Notes under the pieces: generated by a model | What the model was told of the DNA's origin: nothing | Databases searched by the model: none | Seen by the model: the letters and a program-made list of their open reading frames with translations, nothing else | In this document: positions 1 to 8,655 of the stretch, one piece after another | Position numbering within the stretch: the first letter of the stretch is position 1 | Layout: every line of letters begins with the position of its first letter | Assembly: GCF_963583255.1 (NCBI RefSeq) | Contig: NC_084806.1 | Coordinates: 22,300,317 to 22,364,316 of the forward strand | Length of the DNA: 64,000 bases | DNA from: Pyrus communis | Taxonomy: Eukaryota; Streptophyta; Magnoliopsida; Rosales; Rosaceae | Direction of reading: 5' to 3' | Position numbers and translations under genes: made by a program

Positions 1-1299
1 AATCAAGCGTGCACTCTCAATTCATATACATAAGCAAGTTTTAATTAAAATAGATAAGTAAATTGAATTCATCATTCATGAAATCACAACTGAAAGTAAT
101 CAAATCATCATGCAAATATAACCATGGTTTCGAATTTCCCCCCCTAGCCAAAGGGGGGATTAGTTCCTCATGCTTGCACAACAAAAAGTATTGAATTTAA
201 ACATTGAAATCATAAGAAAGAATACACCTAAATGCTCAGCAATTCCAAGATGGATTCGAAGCACAGATTGGCTCCTCTTCCTCCTCCTTGCTGCGGCACA
301 AAGTTTGGGTGATGGAATTGGTGGTTTTGGATGGTGTTTTCTAGTTTGGAGGGATGGAGGATGGTTGATTATGGTGGGGAAGGGTGCGGCAGAGGTGTAT
401 GGATGTGGAGGGAGGTCTATGGATGTGTAGAATGGAGAATGGAGGTGCGGCACAAGGGTTTCTGAATAGCATAAGGGGGTGGTACGAATTTGTGGCTGAA
501 AATATGTTTATATAGTCCTAGGGTTTATTAGATTAGGGTTTACTTAGCAGATTTGGTGGATTAGGGCCCTAGAATTCGGCCATGGGTTGTCAAATCCACC
601 TAGGAAGAGGTTTTTGGCCCACATAGTTTTATAAAACGAATTGTATACCCAAATCCACAAGGATTAGGCCTTGGAAATCAGAATCCCAAAGGGATTGGGC
701 CTAGGGAGGTGCGGCTGATTTAGGGGAGAGGGTAGCTTGGCTTGCAAGGCAAGGTAAAGCCTTCTAGAAAGGTTTGGGCGCCACTTTTCTAGGGTTTCTA
801 GAAAGAATAGGTTTTGTGGCAGATTTGGGCCTTCTAGACTAGGATGCTTCTAGAAATAGGTTCTAGAATGATCCATTTAAGTCCCCATGTAATTAGGAGT
901 AAGACATGATAAGGTTTGGATAGGATAAGATGAGATAAGGTTTGGATAATGTTTTGGATAATTGGATAATGTTGGATAAGGTTGGATAATGTTTTGGATA
1001 ATGTTTCCTCTTTTGAGCTCCTACCTTATCCACTTTGTTCCTAGCTTAGTTCCTTCCTCTTCTTATCACATTTCCAACTTCTTGAAGTCCAAATTCGTCC
1101 ATCCATGTTAGCCCACATGCAAGCTCACCACCTAGTGTCCAAAATAGCTCCAAAATGCACCAAAATGCACTTTCTTGATACTTTAACCCATAGGACCTAC
1201 AAACACACGAAATTGAGTTGTAATACGACATTAACTAAGAAATAATAGCACAAATGCAGAAGAATAAGCTAGTTAAGTCGCCTAAATATGCTCCTATCA
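1..1299 (-). repeat. L1: LTR fragment of a divergent subfamily, cut by the window edge
   Basis: This is the U3/R part of an LTR on the minus strand. It ends at 1299 with the family terminus (minus strand TGATAGGAGCATAT). Positions 1-180 match the R/U5 part of the other LTRs, including the C-run/G-run hairpin near 140-163. The U3 differs from the main family: it carries TCTAGAA repeats at about 760-870 and GGATAA repeats at about 905-1005. A minus-strand TATA box lies at 507-514. The nearest relative in the window is 19140-20434. I see no gene; the two overlapping short ORFs at 160-453 are low-complexity readings of LTR sequence. Confidence 0.8.
905..1005. repeat. GGATAA short tandem cluster in U3 of L1
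   Basis: GGATAAGG and GGATAATG are repeated about ten times with variable spacers. On the LTR's own strand these read TTATCC. The cluster lies upstream of the LTR TATA box, so it could act as an enhancer; GATAA(G) is the core of plant I-box/GATA sites. The regulatory role is inferred from position and motif only. Confidence 0.6.
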
Positions 1300-3263
1300 A
1301 AACCCTCTTTTTGACAATTGTAGTATAAGTATAAGTAGGGATCGTTCTGGACCGGGGATTAGGAGGGATTGCAAATCTCTTGGAAACTGACTCAAAAACG
1401 TAAAAACACAATATAAAACACTAAACTAGACTCAAAGAATGTAAAACTAAACTTTAAAACACTAAGACAAACCAAAGACTCAAAATGCTTTTAAAAACAC
1501 AAACTAAAATGATTTCTAACTAAATTGACATTAAAGTAAAGGGGGATTTAAGTTTATACGAAAATTGAAATAACGAAACAAGTTAAATAAACTAGACAGA
1601 ATGTAAATATGAAATTGATGAAATGGAATGAATGGATGATAGAATAGCTAAGGGGGTCATCTCCACATATGTTACACTTGCATAATAAAAAGATTTCCAG
1701 TTGATCTTTCGATAAATTATGAAACTCATCACCCCGGGTTAATTAGGTCTGCTTAAATTAACCGTCAAGTTTTCCTTAAGTTAATGAATTGGATGGGTTA
1801 GCGCAACGCAATTCACAACATTCTCCAAAAGTCCTTTACGTGAACAGCACAATAAAGATACAATCAAAGATCATTAAGCATTATGAAAACTATAAGTGTT
1901 GACGAGGCATTCGTTACTATGATGAGCATGAAACTCGTGCCAAGAATTCATTTAACGCGATTGTTTATTAGCAACCTCCACTACTTGTGAATATAAGTTC
2001 ATAACGATTAAGTGAAAATCACTTATATTCTAGCGTCATATTCATGCATGAAAATTAAGCGCGCATTCTTAATAAACATACATAAATAAGTCATCAATCA
2101 AACGGTTAAACAAATTGAATCAACAACTTATGAAATGCAATTAGAAGTAATCAAATCAAAATGCAAGCATAAACATATATTTCGAATCACCCCCTAGCTA
2201 AAGGGGGTTTAGTTTATTATAACTTTGAAATCAAAGAAATACCTAAACATTCCAACAACTCAAACTTGAATTGTATGAACGTTTAGGCACTCTTCTCTTC
2301 CATTCCTCATACGTACAAACAAAGAGAATTGAATTTAAACATTGAAATCAAAGAAACACCTAAACATTCCAACAACTCAAACTTGAATTGTATGAACGTT
2401 TAGGCACTCTTCTCTTCGTCGTTGTTGTAGCACAAGGTCTAAGGATAGTTTGATGGTGTGAATGGTTTGGGGAGTGGTGTTTGGATTAATAGGGAAATGG
2501 AAAAATGGTGTTTGGATTACAAGGGAAATGGAAAAATGGTGTGTTGTGTATGAAATGAGATGTTCATGAATGAATGAATGCAAGGGTATTTATAGGAGTA
2601 GTGGAGGGAACATATGGCTATGTCATTTGTAGGTGAAGTAGGTGGATGTTGTAGGTGAAGTAGGTGGATGTTGTAGGTGAAGTGGATGTTGTAGGTGAAG
2701 TAGGTGGATGTTGTAGGTGAAGTGGGTGGATGTTGTAGGTGAAGTGGGTGGATGTTGTAGGTGAAGTGGGTGGATGTTATGTTAAGTGATAAGTGATAAG
2801 TGATATGATATGTGGTTATGATATGATAAGTGGTTAAGTGGTGATGATAAGTGATAAGTGATTAAGTGATATGATATGTGGTGATGATAAGTGATAAGTG
2901 CATGTGGGTTAACTAATGAAGGAAATGCATGTTCAATGACAATGTGTTAGAATGGATGTGTGTTATGCATGGCATGATTGGGATTAGGAAAGGTTTAAAT
3001 GTCCTAAAACTAAAGAGAACAAGGTTCCAACACTTTGGCTCCAATTAGGTCTTCAATTTCGTCCAACACTTTGGCTTCAAGCATAAGCTATCCGTCCTTA
3101 GCCCAAAAGTGCTCCAAAAGTCTCCAAAATGCATCTTTTTGCTCCTTTAGCCCTTTGGACCTACAAACACACGAAAATAGCTTAAAGTACTAAAATAACT
3201 AAAGAAACATAACGTAAATGTACGAGAACAAGCTATTTAAGTCGCATGAATATGCTCCTATCA
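1300..3263 (-). repeat. 3' LTR of E2, terminal 28 bp missing
   Basis: Minus-strand LTR whose U3 start is intact at 3263. Its outer end lacks the first 28 bases (plus-strand reading) that the partner LTR has at 17148-17175. The neighbouring LTR L1 ends cleanly at 1299, so the loss coincides with an LTR-LTR junction. It contains the ACCTAC minisatellite (minus strand) at 2628-2778, GATA motifs at about 2785-2900, a minus-strand TATA box near 2588-2595 and the duplicated R segment. Confidence 0.88.
2628..2778 (-). repeat. U3 minisatellite of the E2 3' LTR
   Basis: Tandem units read on the minus strand as CATCCACCTACTTCACCTAC or a shortened form, about seven units. The same array in the 5' LTR lies near 18508-18655 with two single-base differences and equal length. 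Confidence 0.8.
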
Positions 3264-3850
3264 AATACCCCCACACTTATCTTTTGCTAGTCCTCGAGCA
3301 AAACAAAACAAAAGAACACGAAACTAGACAAAACGAACAAAACACAACCTACACCTTCCAACAATCGTCTCACGGATTTCCAATGCACAAGACAAGTTAA
3401 AAATCATTATTCCCACAGATTTTAGCCATCTTGACACTTAAGTACATTCTTAATCATAGTCACCACATACTAATTCACAATTAAGCATTTAAAACTATAT
3501 TTTGAATGTAGTAACATGCCTTAGAGAATTTGCTCAATTCCTTACAAGATATGCTCTCGTTTTTCACACAGATTTTCTGACTACACACCCTAAACTAGTT
3601 ATATGTGAGAAGATTGATGTAATCATAAAAACGAACACTCACATATATGTATTTCAAAGGAAGCAATTTCTGGAGTTAATAAGCATGTTTAGATATGATC
3701 TCATGAATGGAATGCTACTACTTAGACGCGAGAACCAGTGATACCATATGCTCATACCAAGTTCAAACTCCACAAATTGAAATACACAACACTGAAGATA
3801 GAAGTCAAGGGTTGTAACGGGGCTTGGGGTATGTGCATAACAAAGAAGGG
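3264..3850 (-). other. 3' non-coding internal region of E2 with polypurine tract
   Basis: The polypurine tract is the minus-strand reading of 3264-3281 (AAGTGTGGGGGTATT directly before the LTR TGATAGG). The rest is the conserved 3' untranslated part shared with E1 (10170-10770), E4, E5 and E6. The short ORFs at 3218-3400, 3502-3741 and 3738-3920 read across this region and have no supporting signals, so I do not call genes. Confidence 0.8.
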
Positions 3851-3855
3851 ATATG
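3851..3855. repeat. Target-site duplication of E1, left copy
   Basis: ATATG directly before the LTR start at 3856, matched by ATATG at 12873-12877. The uninterrupted sequence is seen in paralogous E5 near 41003-41010, confirming the junction. Confidence 0.95.
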
Positions 3856-4216
3856 TGATAGGAGCATATTTATGCGACTTAAATGGCTTGTTCTCGTACA
3901 TTTACGTTATGTTTCTTTAGTTATTTTAGTACTTTAAGCTATTTTCGTGTGTTTGTAGGTCCAAAGGGCTAAAGGAGCAAAAAGATGCATTTTGGAGACT
4001 TTTGGAGCACTTTTGGGCTAAGGACGGATAGCTTATGCTTGAAGCCAAAGTGTTGGACGAAATTGAAGACCTAATTGGAGCCAAAGTGTTGGAACCTTGT
4101 TCTCTTTAGTTTTAGGACATTTAAACCTTTCCTAATCCCAATCATGCCATGCATAACACACATCCATTCTAACACATTGTCATTGCACATGCATTTCCTT
4201 CATTAGTTAACCCACA

Positions 4217-4336
4217 TGCACTTATCACTTATCATCACCACATATCATATCACTTAATCACTTATCACTTATCATCACCACTTAACCACTTGTCATATCA
4301 TAACCACATATCATATCACTTATCACTTATCACTTA
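4217..4336 (+). promoter_or_regulatory. GATA-motif cluster in U3
   Basis: Repeated CACTTATCAC and CATATCAT blocks, reading GTGATAAGTG on the other strand, occur about 250-370 bp upstream of the TATA box. GATAAG/I-box sites bind plant GATA factors and related MYB-like proteins. Clustering and position support an enhancer; activity is not shown. Confidence 0.5.
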
Positions 4337-4342
4337 ACATAA

Positions 4343-4554
4343 CATCCACCTACTTCACCTACAACATCCACCTACTTCACCTACAACATCCACCCACTTC
4401 ACCTACAACATCCACCTACTTCACCTACAACATCCACCTACTTCACCTACAACATCCACTTCACCTACAACATCCACTTCACCTACAACATCCACCTACT
4501 TCACCTACAACATCCACCTACTTCACCTACAACATCCACCTACTTCACCTACAA
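4343..4554 (+). repeat. U3 minisatellite, 10 units (E1 5' LTR)
   Basis: Units of 22 bp (CATCCACCTACTTCACCTAC plus AA) mixed with 18-bp units lacking the first CTAC. Each full unit carries two ACCTAC cores, which resemble plant R2R3-MYB AC elements. The array ends about 32 bp upstream of the TATA box. Confidence 0.9.
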
Positions 4555-4586
4555 ATGACATAGTCATATGTTCCCTCCACTACTCC

Positions 4587-4594
4587 TATAAATA
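4587..4594 (+). promoter_or_regulatory. LTR TATA box (E1 5' LTR)
   Basis: TATAAATA in the context CTCCTATAAATACCC, conserved at the same LTR position in almost every copy. Transcription would start near 4620, which would define the U3/R border. Confidence 0.75.
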
Positions 4595-4793
4595 CCCTTG
4601 CATTCATTCCCCATTCAATTCACATCTCATTTCATACACAACACACCACAAACACATCCCTTTCTCTCTTAGCCGTGAGTCTCCCTTAGAATCCAAAAAC
4701 CATCTTTCCATTTCCACCACTCCTCATCCATTTCCATAATCCCCCAAACCTCACCTTAGACCTTGTGCTACAACAACGAGGAAGATAAGAGGG

Positions 4794-5010
4794 CCTAAAC
4801 GTTCATACAATTCAAGTGTGAGTTGTTGGAATGTTTAGGTGTTTCTTTGATTTCAAAGTTTAAATTTAATTCTCTTTGTTTTGTACGTATGAGGAATGGA
4901 AGAGAAGAGTGCCTAAACGTTCATACAATTCAAGTTTGAGTTGTTGGAATGTTTAGGTGTTTCTTTGATTTCAAAGTTATGATAAACTAAACCCCCTTTA
5001 GCTAGGGGGT
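4794..5010 (+). repeat. 118-bp tandem duplication and hairpin at R/U5
   Basis: The block beginning CCTAAACGTTCATACAATTC occurs at 4794 and again at 4912. Immediately after it, 4991-5010 forms a hairpin: ACCCCCT pairs with AGGGGGT around a six-base loop. The duplication is present in nearly all LTRs here; the hairpin stem varies in length between copies. Confidence 0.75.
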
Positions 5011-5917
5011 GATTCGAAATATATGTTTATGCTTGCATTTTGATTTGATTACTTCTAATTGCATTTCATAAGTTGTTGATTCAATTTGTTTAACCGTTTG
5101 ATTGATAACTTATTTATGTATGTTTATTAAGAATGCGCGCTTAATTTTCATGCATGAATATGACGCTAGAATATAAGTGATTTTCACCTAATCGTTATGA
5201 ACTTATATTCACAAGTAGTGGAGGTTGCTTATAAACAATCGCGTTAAATGAATTCTTGGCACGAGTTTCATGCTCATCATAGTAACGAATGCCTCGTCAA
5301 CACTTATAGTTTTCATAATGCTTAATGATCTTTGATTGTATCTTTATTGTGCTATTCACGTAAAGGACTTTTGGAGAATGTTGTGAATTGCGTTGCGCTA
5401 ACCCATCCAATTCATTAACTTAAGGAAAACTTGACGGTTAATTTAAGCGGACCTAATTAACCCGGGGTGATGAGTTTCATAATTTATTGAAATGTAATTG
5501 GAAATCTTTTTATTATGCAAGTGTAACATATGTGGAGATGACCCCCTTAGCTAGCATTCATCCATTCTATTTCATCAATTTCATATTTACATTCTGTTTT
5601 AATTTGTTCATTTAATTTAATTTCGTATAAACTTAAATCCCCCTTTACTTTAATGTCAATTTAGTTAGAAATCATTTTAGTTTGTGTTTTTAAAAGCATT
5701 TTGAGTCTTTGGTTTGTCTTAGTGTTTTAAAGTTTAGTTTTACATTCTTTGAGTCTAGTTTAGAGTTTATTATTACGTTTTTACGTTTTTGAGTCAAATC
5801 CAAGTGATTAACAATCCCTCCTAATCCCCGGTCCAGAACGATCCCTACTTATACTTATACTACAATTGTCAAAAAGAGGGTTTAATTTGTGTGTGTATAA
5901 ATTCTCGCATCAAATTT

Positions 5918-5935
5918 TGGCGCCGTTGCCGGGGA
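5918..5935 (+). other. Primer binding site (tRNA-Asp), E1
   Basis: TGGCGCCGTTGCCGGGGA is complementary to the 3' end of plant tRNA-Asp (ending CCCCGGCAACGGCGCCA). It begins five bases after the LTR, a spacing shared by all copies here. tRNA-Asp priming is usual for Athila-lineage elements. Confidence 0.93.
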
Positions 5936-6024
5936 TTAGAAAATTTGCTAATCCCTTGGATTGTTTGTTTCTGTATTGTCTTTTAGATTTAGTTTTTATT
6001 TGTGTTTTGTTTGTTAAGAACAAC

Positions 6025-7092
6025 ATGGCACTTGATAACGCTTCTCTTTTGTCACAGCTCATGGAAAGGTCCCAAATGCAAAGAGTTGATATATCTAATC
6101 TTCAATCAAGGAATAACGTGTTTTCCAATACTTACAATTCGGATTGGAGTGATCATTCAAACTCTATGTGGTGGGAACCTCAAAATGCTCAACAAGGAGG
6201 ATATTGGCAGCCACCACAACCTCATATTCAATATGCCCAACCAAACTCAAGTTCGTCAATAGATTATAATCAAAAGCTTAATGAATTAATTTGTTTGGTG
6301 CAGGGCTCACAAATTCAAGACAATGAGGCTCAACAAGAAGGATATTGGCAGCCATATGAGGAGTTCTATTCAACGCCTATGCAGCCACCACAAAGGTTGG
6401 ACCACTTGGATAAGCAAATTGGGCAGATCGCGGAGTTCGTAGGACAGTTTCAAGACCAAGGCGAACTCCCTAGTTCAACCATTGCAAATCCGAAGGGAGA
6501 ATTTGAAACTGCCAAGGAAATCATGTTGAGAAGTGACAAGGAGGTTGGAACGGACCCTCAACCATCAAAATCAAATCACAAGGAAGAGGAATACACCCAA
6601 CCCACGGAAAGGGTGGAAACACCTTTACCGGAGGCACCTATTGCTCCTATGCCATCTAATACAGGTATGGTTGTTCCAAATTTCATTATTTTTAACCCTG
6701 TTCCAAGATTCATGACTTCCAAGGAAGAAGAAGGTGAAAAAGACATCTTGGAAGCCCTTCCAAAGGTGACAAGTAAGGAATGTCATGAATTCATCAAAGA
6801 GGACGTTCTTGAAACCACAAAATCCAAAGAAGTTAAATTTGATGACATTGGACAAGTCATAACCATCACTTGCAATCTGGCCAAATCCAATATCCCTGAA
6901 ACTTTCAAAGGAGTGGTGTTTGTCATTGAGTTCTTATCGGACAAAACAAGTAAGTTTTTTTTTCCAAATTCCATTAGATTTTATACTAACTTGCTATTTT
7001 TTTTGAATCAGGCACCTAAACTAGAATTCAAACCACTGCCGGTTCACTTCAAGTATCACCTTCCATTCAAGGACCAATTCCATGCCGTTTGA
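6025..7092 (+). CDS. gag-derived ORF of E1 (subfamily A, 355 aa)
   Basis: The product is the remnant of an Athila gag-pol polyprotein. Starting at the ATG at 6025 (MALDNASLL), it keeps the segment after the zinc knuckle: residues near 35-50 (FSNTYNSDWSDHSN) match [14 protein letters not shown] of the E3 polyprotein; LDKQIGQIAEFVGQF and PSSTIANPKGEFE match its linker; the last 30 residues (APKLEFKPLPVHFKY) match the stretch just before RT. The zinc knuckle, protease and all pol enzymes are gone. A tandem GYWQP motif occurs twice. Compared with E6 it lacks seven residues near the PVP motif through an in-frame deletion. The open frame extends upstream to 5866 across the LTR end and PBS; I prefer 6025 because the upstream part is LTR and primer-site sequence. 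An intron-like segment lies at 6950-7011. Whether the protein is made is unknown. Confidence 0.75.
   Translation: MALDNASLLSQLMERSQMQRVDISNLQSRNNVFSNTYNSDWSDHSNSMWWEPQNAQQGGYWQPPQPHIQYAQPNSSSSIDYNQKLNELICLVQGSQIQDNEAQQEGYWQPYEEFYSTPMQPPQRLDHLDKQIGQIAEFVGQFQDQGELPSSTIANPKGEFETAKEIMLRSDKEVGTDPQPSKSNHKEEEYTQPTERVETPLPEAPIAPMPSNTGMVVPNFIIFNPVPRFMTSKEEEGEKDILEALPKVTSKECHEFIKEDVLETTKSKEVKFDDIGQVITITCNLAKSNIPETFKGVVFVIEFLSDKTSKFFFPNSIRFYTNLLFFLNQAPKLEFKPLPVHFKYHLPFKDQFHAV
6950..7011 (+). other. Intron-like segment inside the E1 gag ORF
   Basis: GTAAGT, a T-rich tract, the branch-point consensus TACTAAC and a terminal CAG span 62 nt. The equivalent in E4 is 26711-26769 (59 nt) and in E8 60362-60420. 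Splicing would shift the frame and end the protein within a few codons. The segment is shorter than most plant introns, so use is uncertain. Confidence 0.4.
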
Positions 7093-7142
7093 TTTTATTT
7101 ATGTTAATAAATAAAAATAAATAAAAAAAAAAAAAAAAAAGA
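7093..7142 (+). repeat. AATAAA-rich oligo(A) tract at the gag/cassette junction
   Basis: The gag stop is followed by TTTTATTTATGTTAATAAAT and a pure A run, then the cassette begins GATACTAAACATGG. The same arrangement occurs in E4 (26851-26881), E6 (43708-43780), E8 (60502-60532) and, on the minus strand, E2 (16053-16111). It resembles a polyadenylated RNA end fused to other sequence. Confidence 0.7.
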
Positions 7143-7168
7143 TACTAAACATGGAGAAAGGTGGAGCT

Positions 7169-7840
7169 TCACAAAGGTTGTTTGCGTGAAGCCCCACTAC
7201 GAGGCGCAGAAGCGGAAGGCATAGAAGCGGGAGGCATAGAAGCGGGAGGCATCGGAGCAGAAGCCATCGGAGCGGGAGGCATCGGAGCTAGAGCATTCCA
7301 GGCCTCAATACTTGGCCAAGCGCTGGATGACCCAGGAAAAATGTGCCTCTGGAGATAAGACGCAAGCCTTTGACGGTCACTGTGAATTCGACCCTCAGAT
7401 TCTTGCAGCTCATCAAGCTTCCTCTTCATCCCCGACGAATAGTTATTTGCAAGCACATGCAAACTTCTATTCTCGTACTTAAGCTGCTGGATCTCTTGCT
7501 TAAGCCTTTCCACCTCTGCCATCAACGATTCCACTTGGCGGGACCGAGCAAGCAGGCGTTGGCCCATGTTGGACACAGAACTCGCACACTGAACACTAAG
7601 TGCGAGGGACTCTTGAACGGCCAACTCATCGGACCGTCCTGACAGCAGCCTACTATCTTTTGGAGTGAGGAGGTTTTTAGCTACTATTGTAGCTGTTGTG
7701 GCGTCCTGCATCACAGAGTCTTCACCTGAAAGAGGACCGTTTGAAGATAAAAAAGAAGGGCGCCATACATTACCTTGACAGGGCGCAACCGGATCGCTGC
7801 TGAGACTCAAATCTAAGCTAAGGTTCGATGAGTTCGCCAT
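7169..7840 (-). CDS. Antisense leucine-zipper protein of E1 (223 aa)
   Basis: The ORF runs opposite to the element. Domains: residues 7-13 are LSLDLSL, an LxLxLxL EAR-like motif of the kind that recruits TOPLESS co-repressors; residues 24-90 are a conserved Ser/Leu-rich region with no family I recognise; residues 103-130 form a leucine zipper with Leu at 106, 113, 120 and 127, Val110 and Ile117 at the a positions and Asn124 at another a position, as in dimeric zippers; residues 175-223 are a Ser/Ala/Met/Pro tail. No basic DNA-binding region is convincing. I see no signal peptide or membrane segment. Intact homologues are at 15370-16047, 26921-27592 and 43815-44486, and a broken one is in E8. 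Coding capacity is kept while the tail changes by whole codons, which suggests a functional protein. Function is unknown; repression or dimer interference is inference. Confidence 0.75.
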   Translation of the reverse strand: MANSSNLSLDLSLSSDPVAPCQGNVWRPSFLSSNGPLSGEDSVMQDATTATIVAKNLLTPKDSRLLSGRSDELAVQESLALSVQCASSVSNMGQRLLARSRQVESLMAEVERLKQEIQQLKYENRSLHVLANNYSSGMKRKLDELQESEGRIHSDRQRLASYLQRHIFPGSSSAWPSIEAWNALAPMPPAPMASAPMPPASMPPASMPSASAPRSGASRKQPL

Positions 7841-8300
7841 TTTTTTTCAACGATGTTCAAAGAGAAGGGGTGGATGGAGTTAATTCTCAAAGGGCCGGAG
7901 TCGATTTTCAAGAATGGGAATTCTTCAGAGTGTGTTTGTTGTGGTGATCGATAGCTCTATAAGAAGCCAAGGCGACGCGTCCACCAATTCGCAAAGCCGG
8001 AATTTCCGGCGTAATTTAGGCGACGCGTTCTCTGCTTTTCAGAAGACACGTTCAACTTTGTCAAAAGGAGCCGCATCTGCACTACCACGTGTCGTTCAGA
8101 AAGCGAAGGGGCGTCGTTCAGAAATCGAAGGGGCGCCTGCTCAGAAATCGAAGAGGCGTATTCAAAGATCGAAGAGGCGCCACTATTTCAAAAAGCCGGA
8201 TTTGCGGGATCAAAACGTTTGTCGACAAGGGTAAAAAGTACCACCACTTGATATTATCTCTATATATGTCGACCTTCGTCTTTTATGGCAGGGCAAACCT
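7841..8300 (-). promoter_or_regulatory. Putative promoter/leader of the E1 antisense gene
   Basis: On the minus strand, a strong TATATATAG element lies at 8259-8268 and a weaker CTTATAGAGC lies near 7955-7964, about 120 bp before the ATG. A G-box core CACGTG is at 8086-8091, and tandem CTCTTCGATTTCTGA-like units at 8095-8185. The region is more GC-rich than the LTRs. E1 has a single TTTTCAGAAGAC block, where E2, E4 and E6 have two about 120 bp apart with an extra G-box between. The core promoter assignment is inference. Confidence 0.45.
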
Positions 8301-8655
8301 GAAGAAAATGCCCAACTCTCCCTCACCTCTGAGGGCGCACTCCCAGCAAAGCCTTTCGAAATACTCAATTCTTTCTTCTTCCCCAAAGATGATACCAGAT
8401 GCCTGGAGTACATATGACCCAGGAGGAAACGGCGGATTGAAGCATGTGCTGATTCATTCACCGTTTCTTCAAAGCAAAGGTATCTCATATCATCAAGGTC
8501 AAAAGCAAAAATATCTCATATCATGCTCTTTCCCTGTCTTTTTCTTTGTCCTTGTTCTTACTTGCATGGCAAAGTAAAAGAAGCAATCAGCCGGCACTTG
8601 GAGTCAGTCTACCGATCTGGAGCCAACTGCCCGGAATCTATTCCTGATTGCTTAC

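Larger units (their letters stand above)
3856..5912 (+). repeat. 5' LTR of E1
   Basis: 2,057 bp, starting TGATAGG and ending CGCATCA. U3 holds GATA motifs, a minisatellite and a TATA box; the R/U5 part holds a 118-bp tandem duplication and a hairpin. The 3' partner is 2,102 bp; the 45-bp difference equals the difference in minisatellite length. Confidence 0.95.

Noticed and set aside
505..520. A host gene promoter at the left edge
   Set aside because: The TATA box there fits the minus-strand LTR L1, and no non-element coding sequence follows.
2377..2583. Small ORFs of 60-85 codons near LTR TATA boxes (MHSFIHEHLIS type; also 18253, 48092, 49665, 61749)
   Set aside because: They read across the TATA box and simple repeats on the LTR, appear wherever the LTR does, and have no conserved coding pattern.
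4343..4554. CRISPR-like spaced repeats
   Set aside because: The units are directly tandem, vary in length and have no unique spacers; this is a minisatellite in a plant LTR.
6625..6855. Antisense ORFs inside the gag remnants (also 26106-26505, 59757-60357)
   Set aside because: These are shadows of the gag frame with no own start context or homology.
7430..7580. A bZIP DNA-binding domain in the antisense protein
   Set aside because: The zipper is good and an N-x7-R spacing exists (Asn91, Arg99), but the first zipper leucine is not at the required distance and the region lacks the dense Arg/Lys clusters of a basic region.
8089..8577. Plus-strand ORF of 162 codons over the antisense promoter (also at 44820-45347 and 27763-28494)
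   Set aside because: Its length and start differ between copies, it crosses direct repeats and the candidate exon neighbourhood, and its sequence is low in recognisable structure. I treat it as a reading of regulatory DNA.
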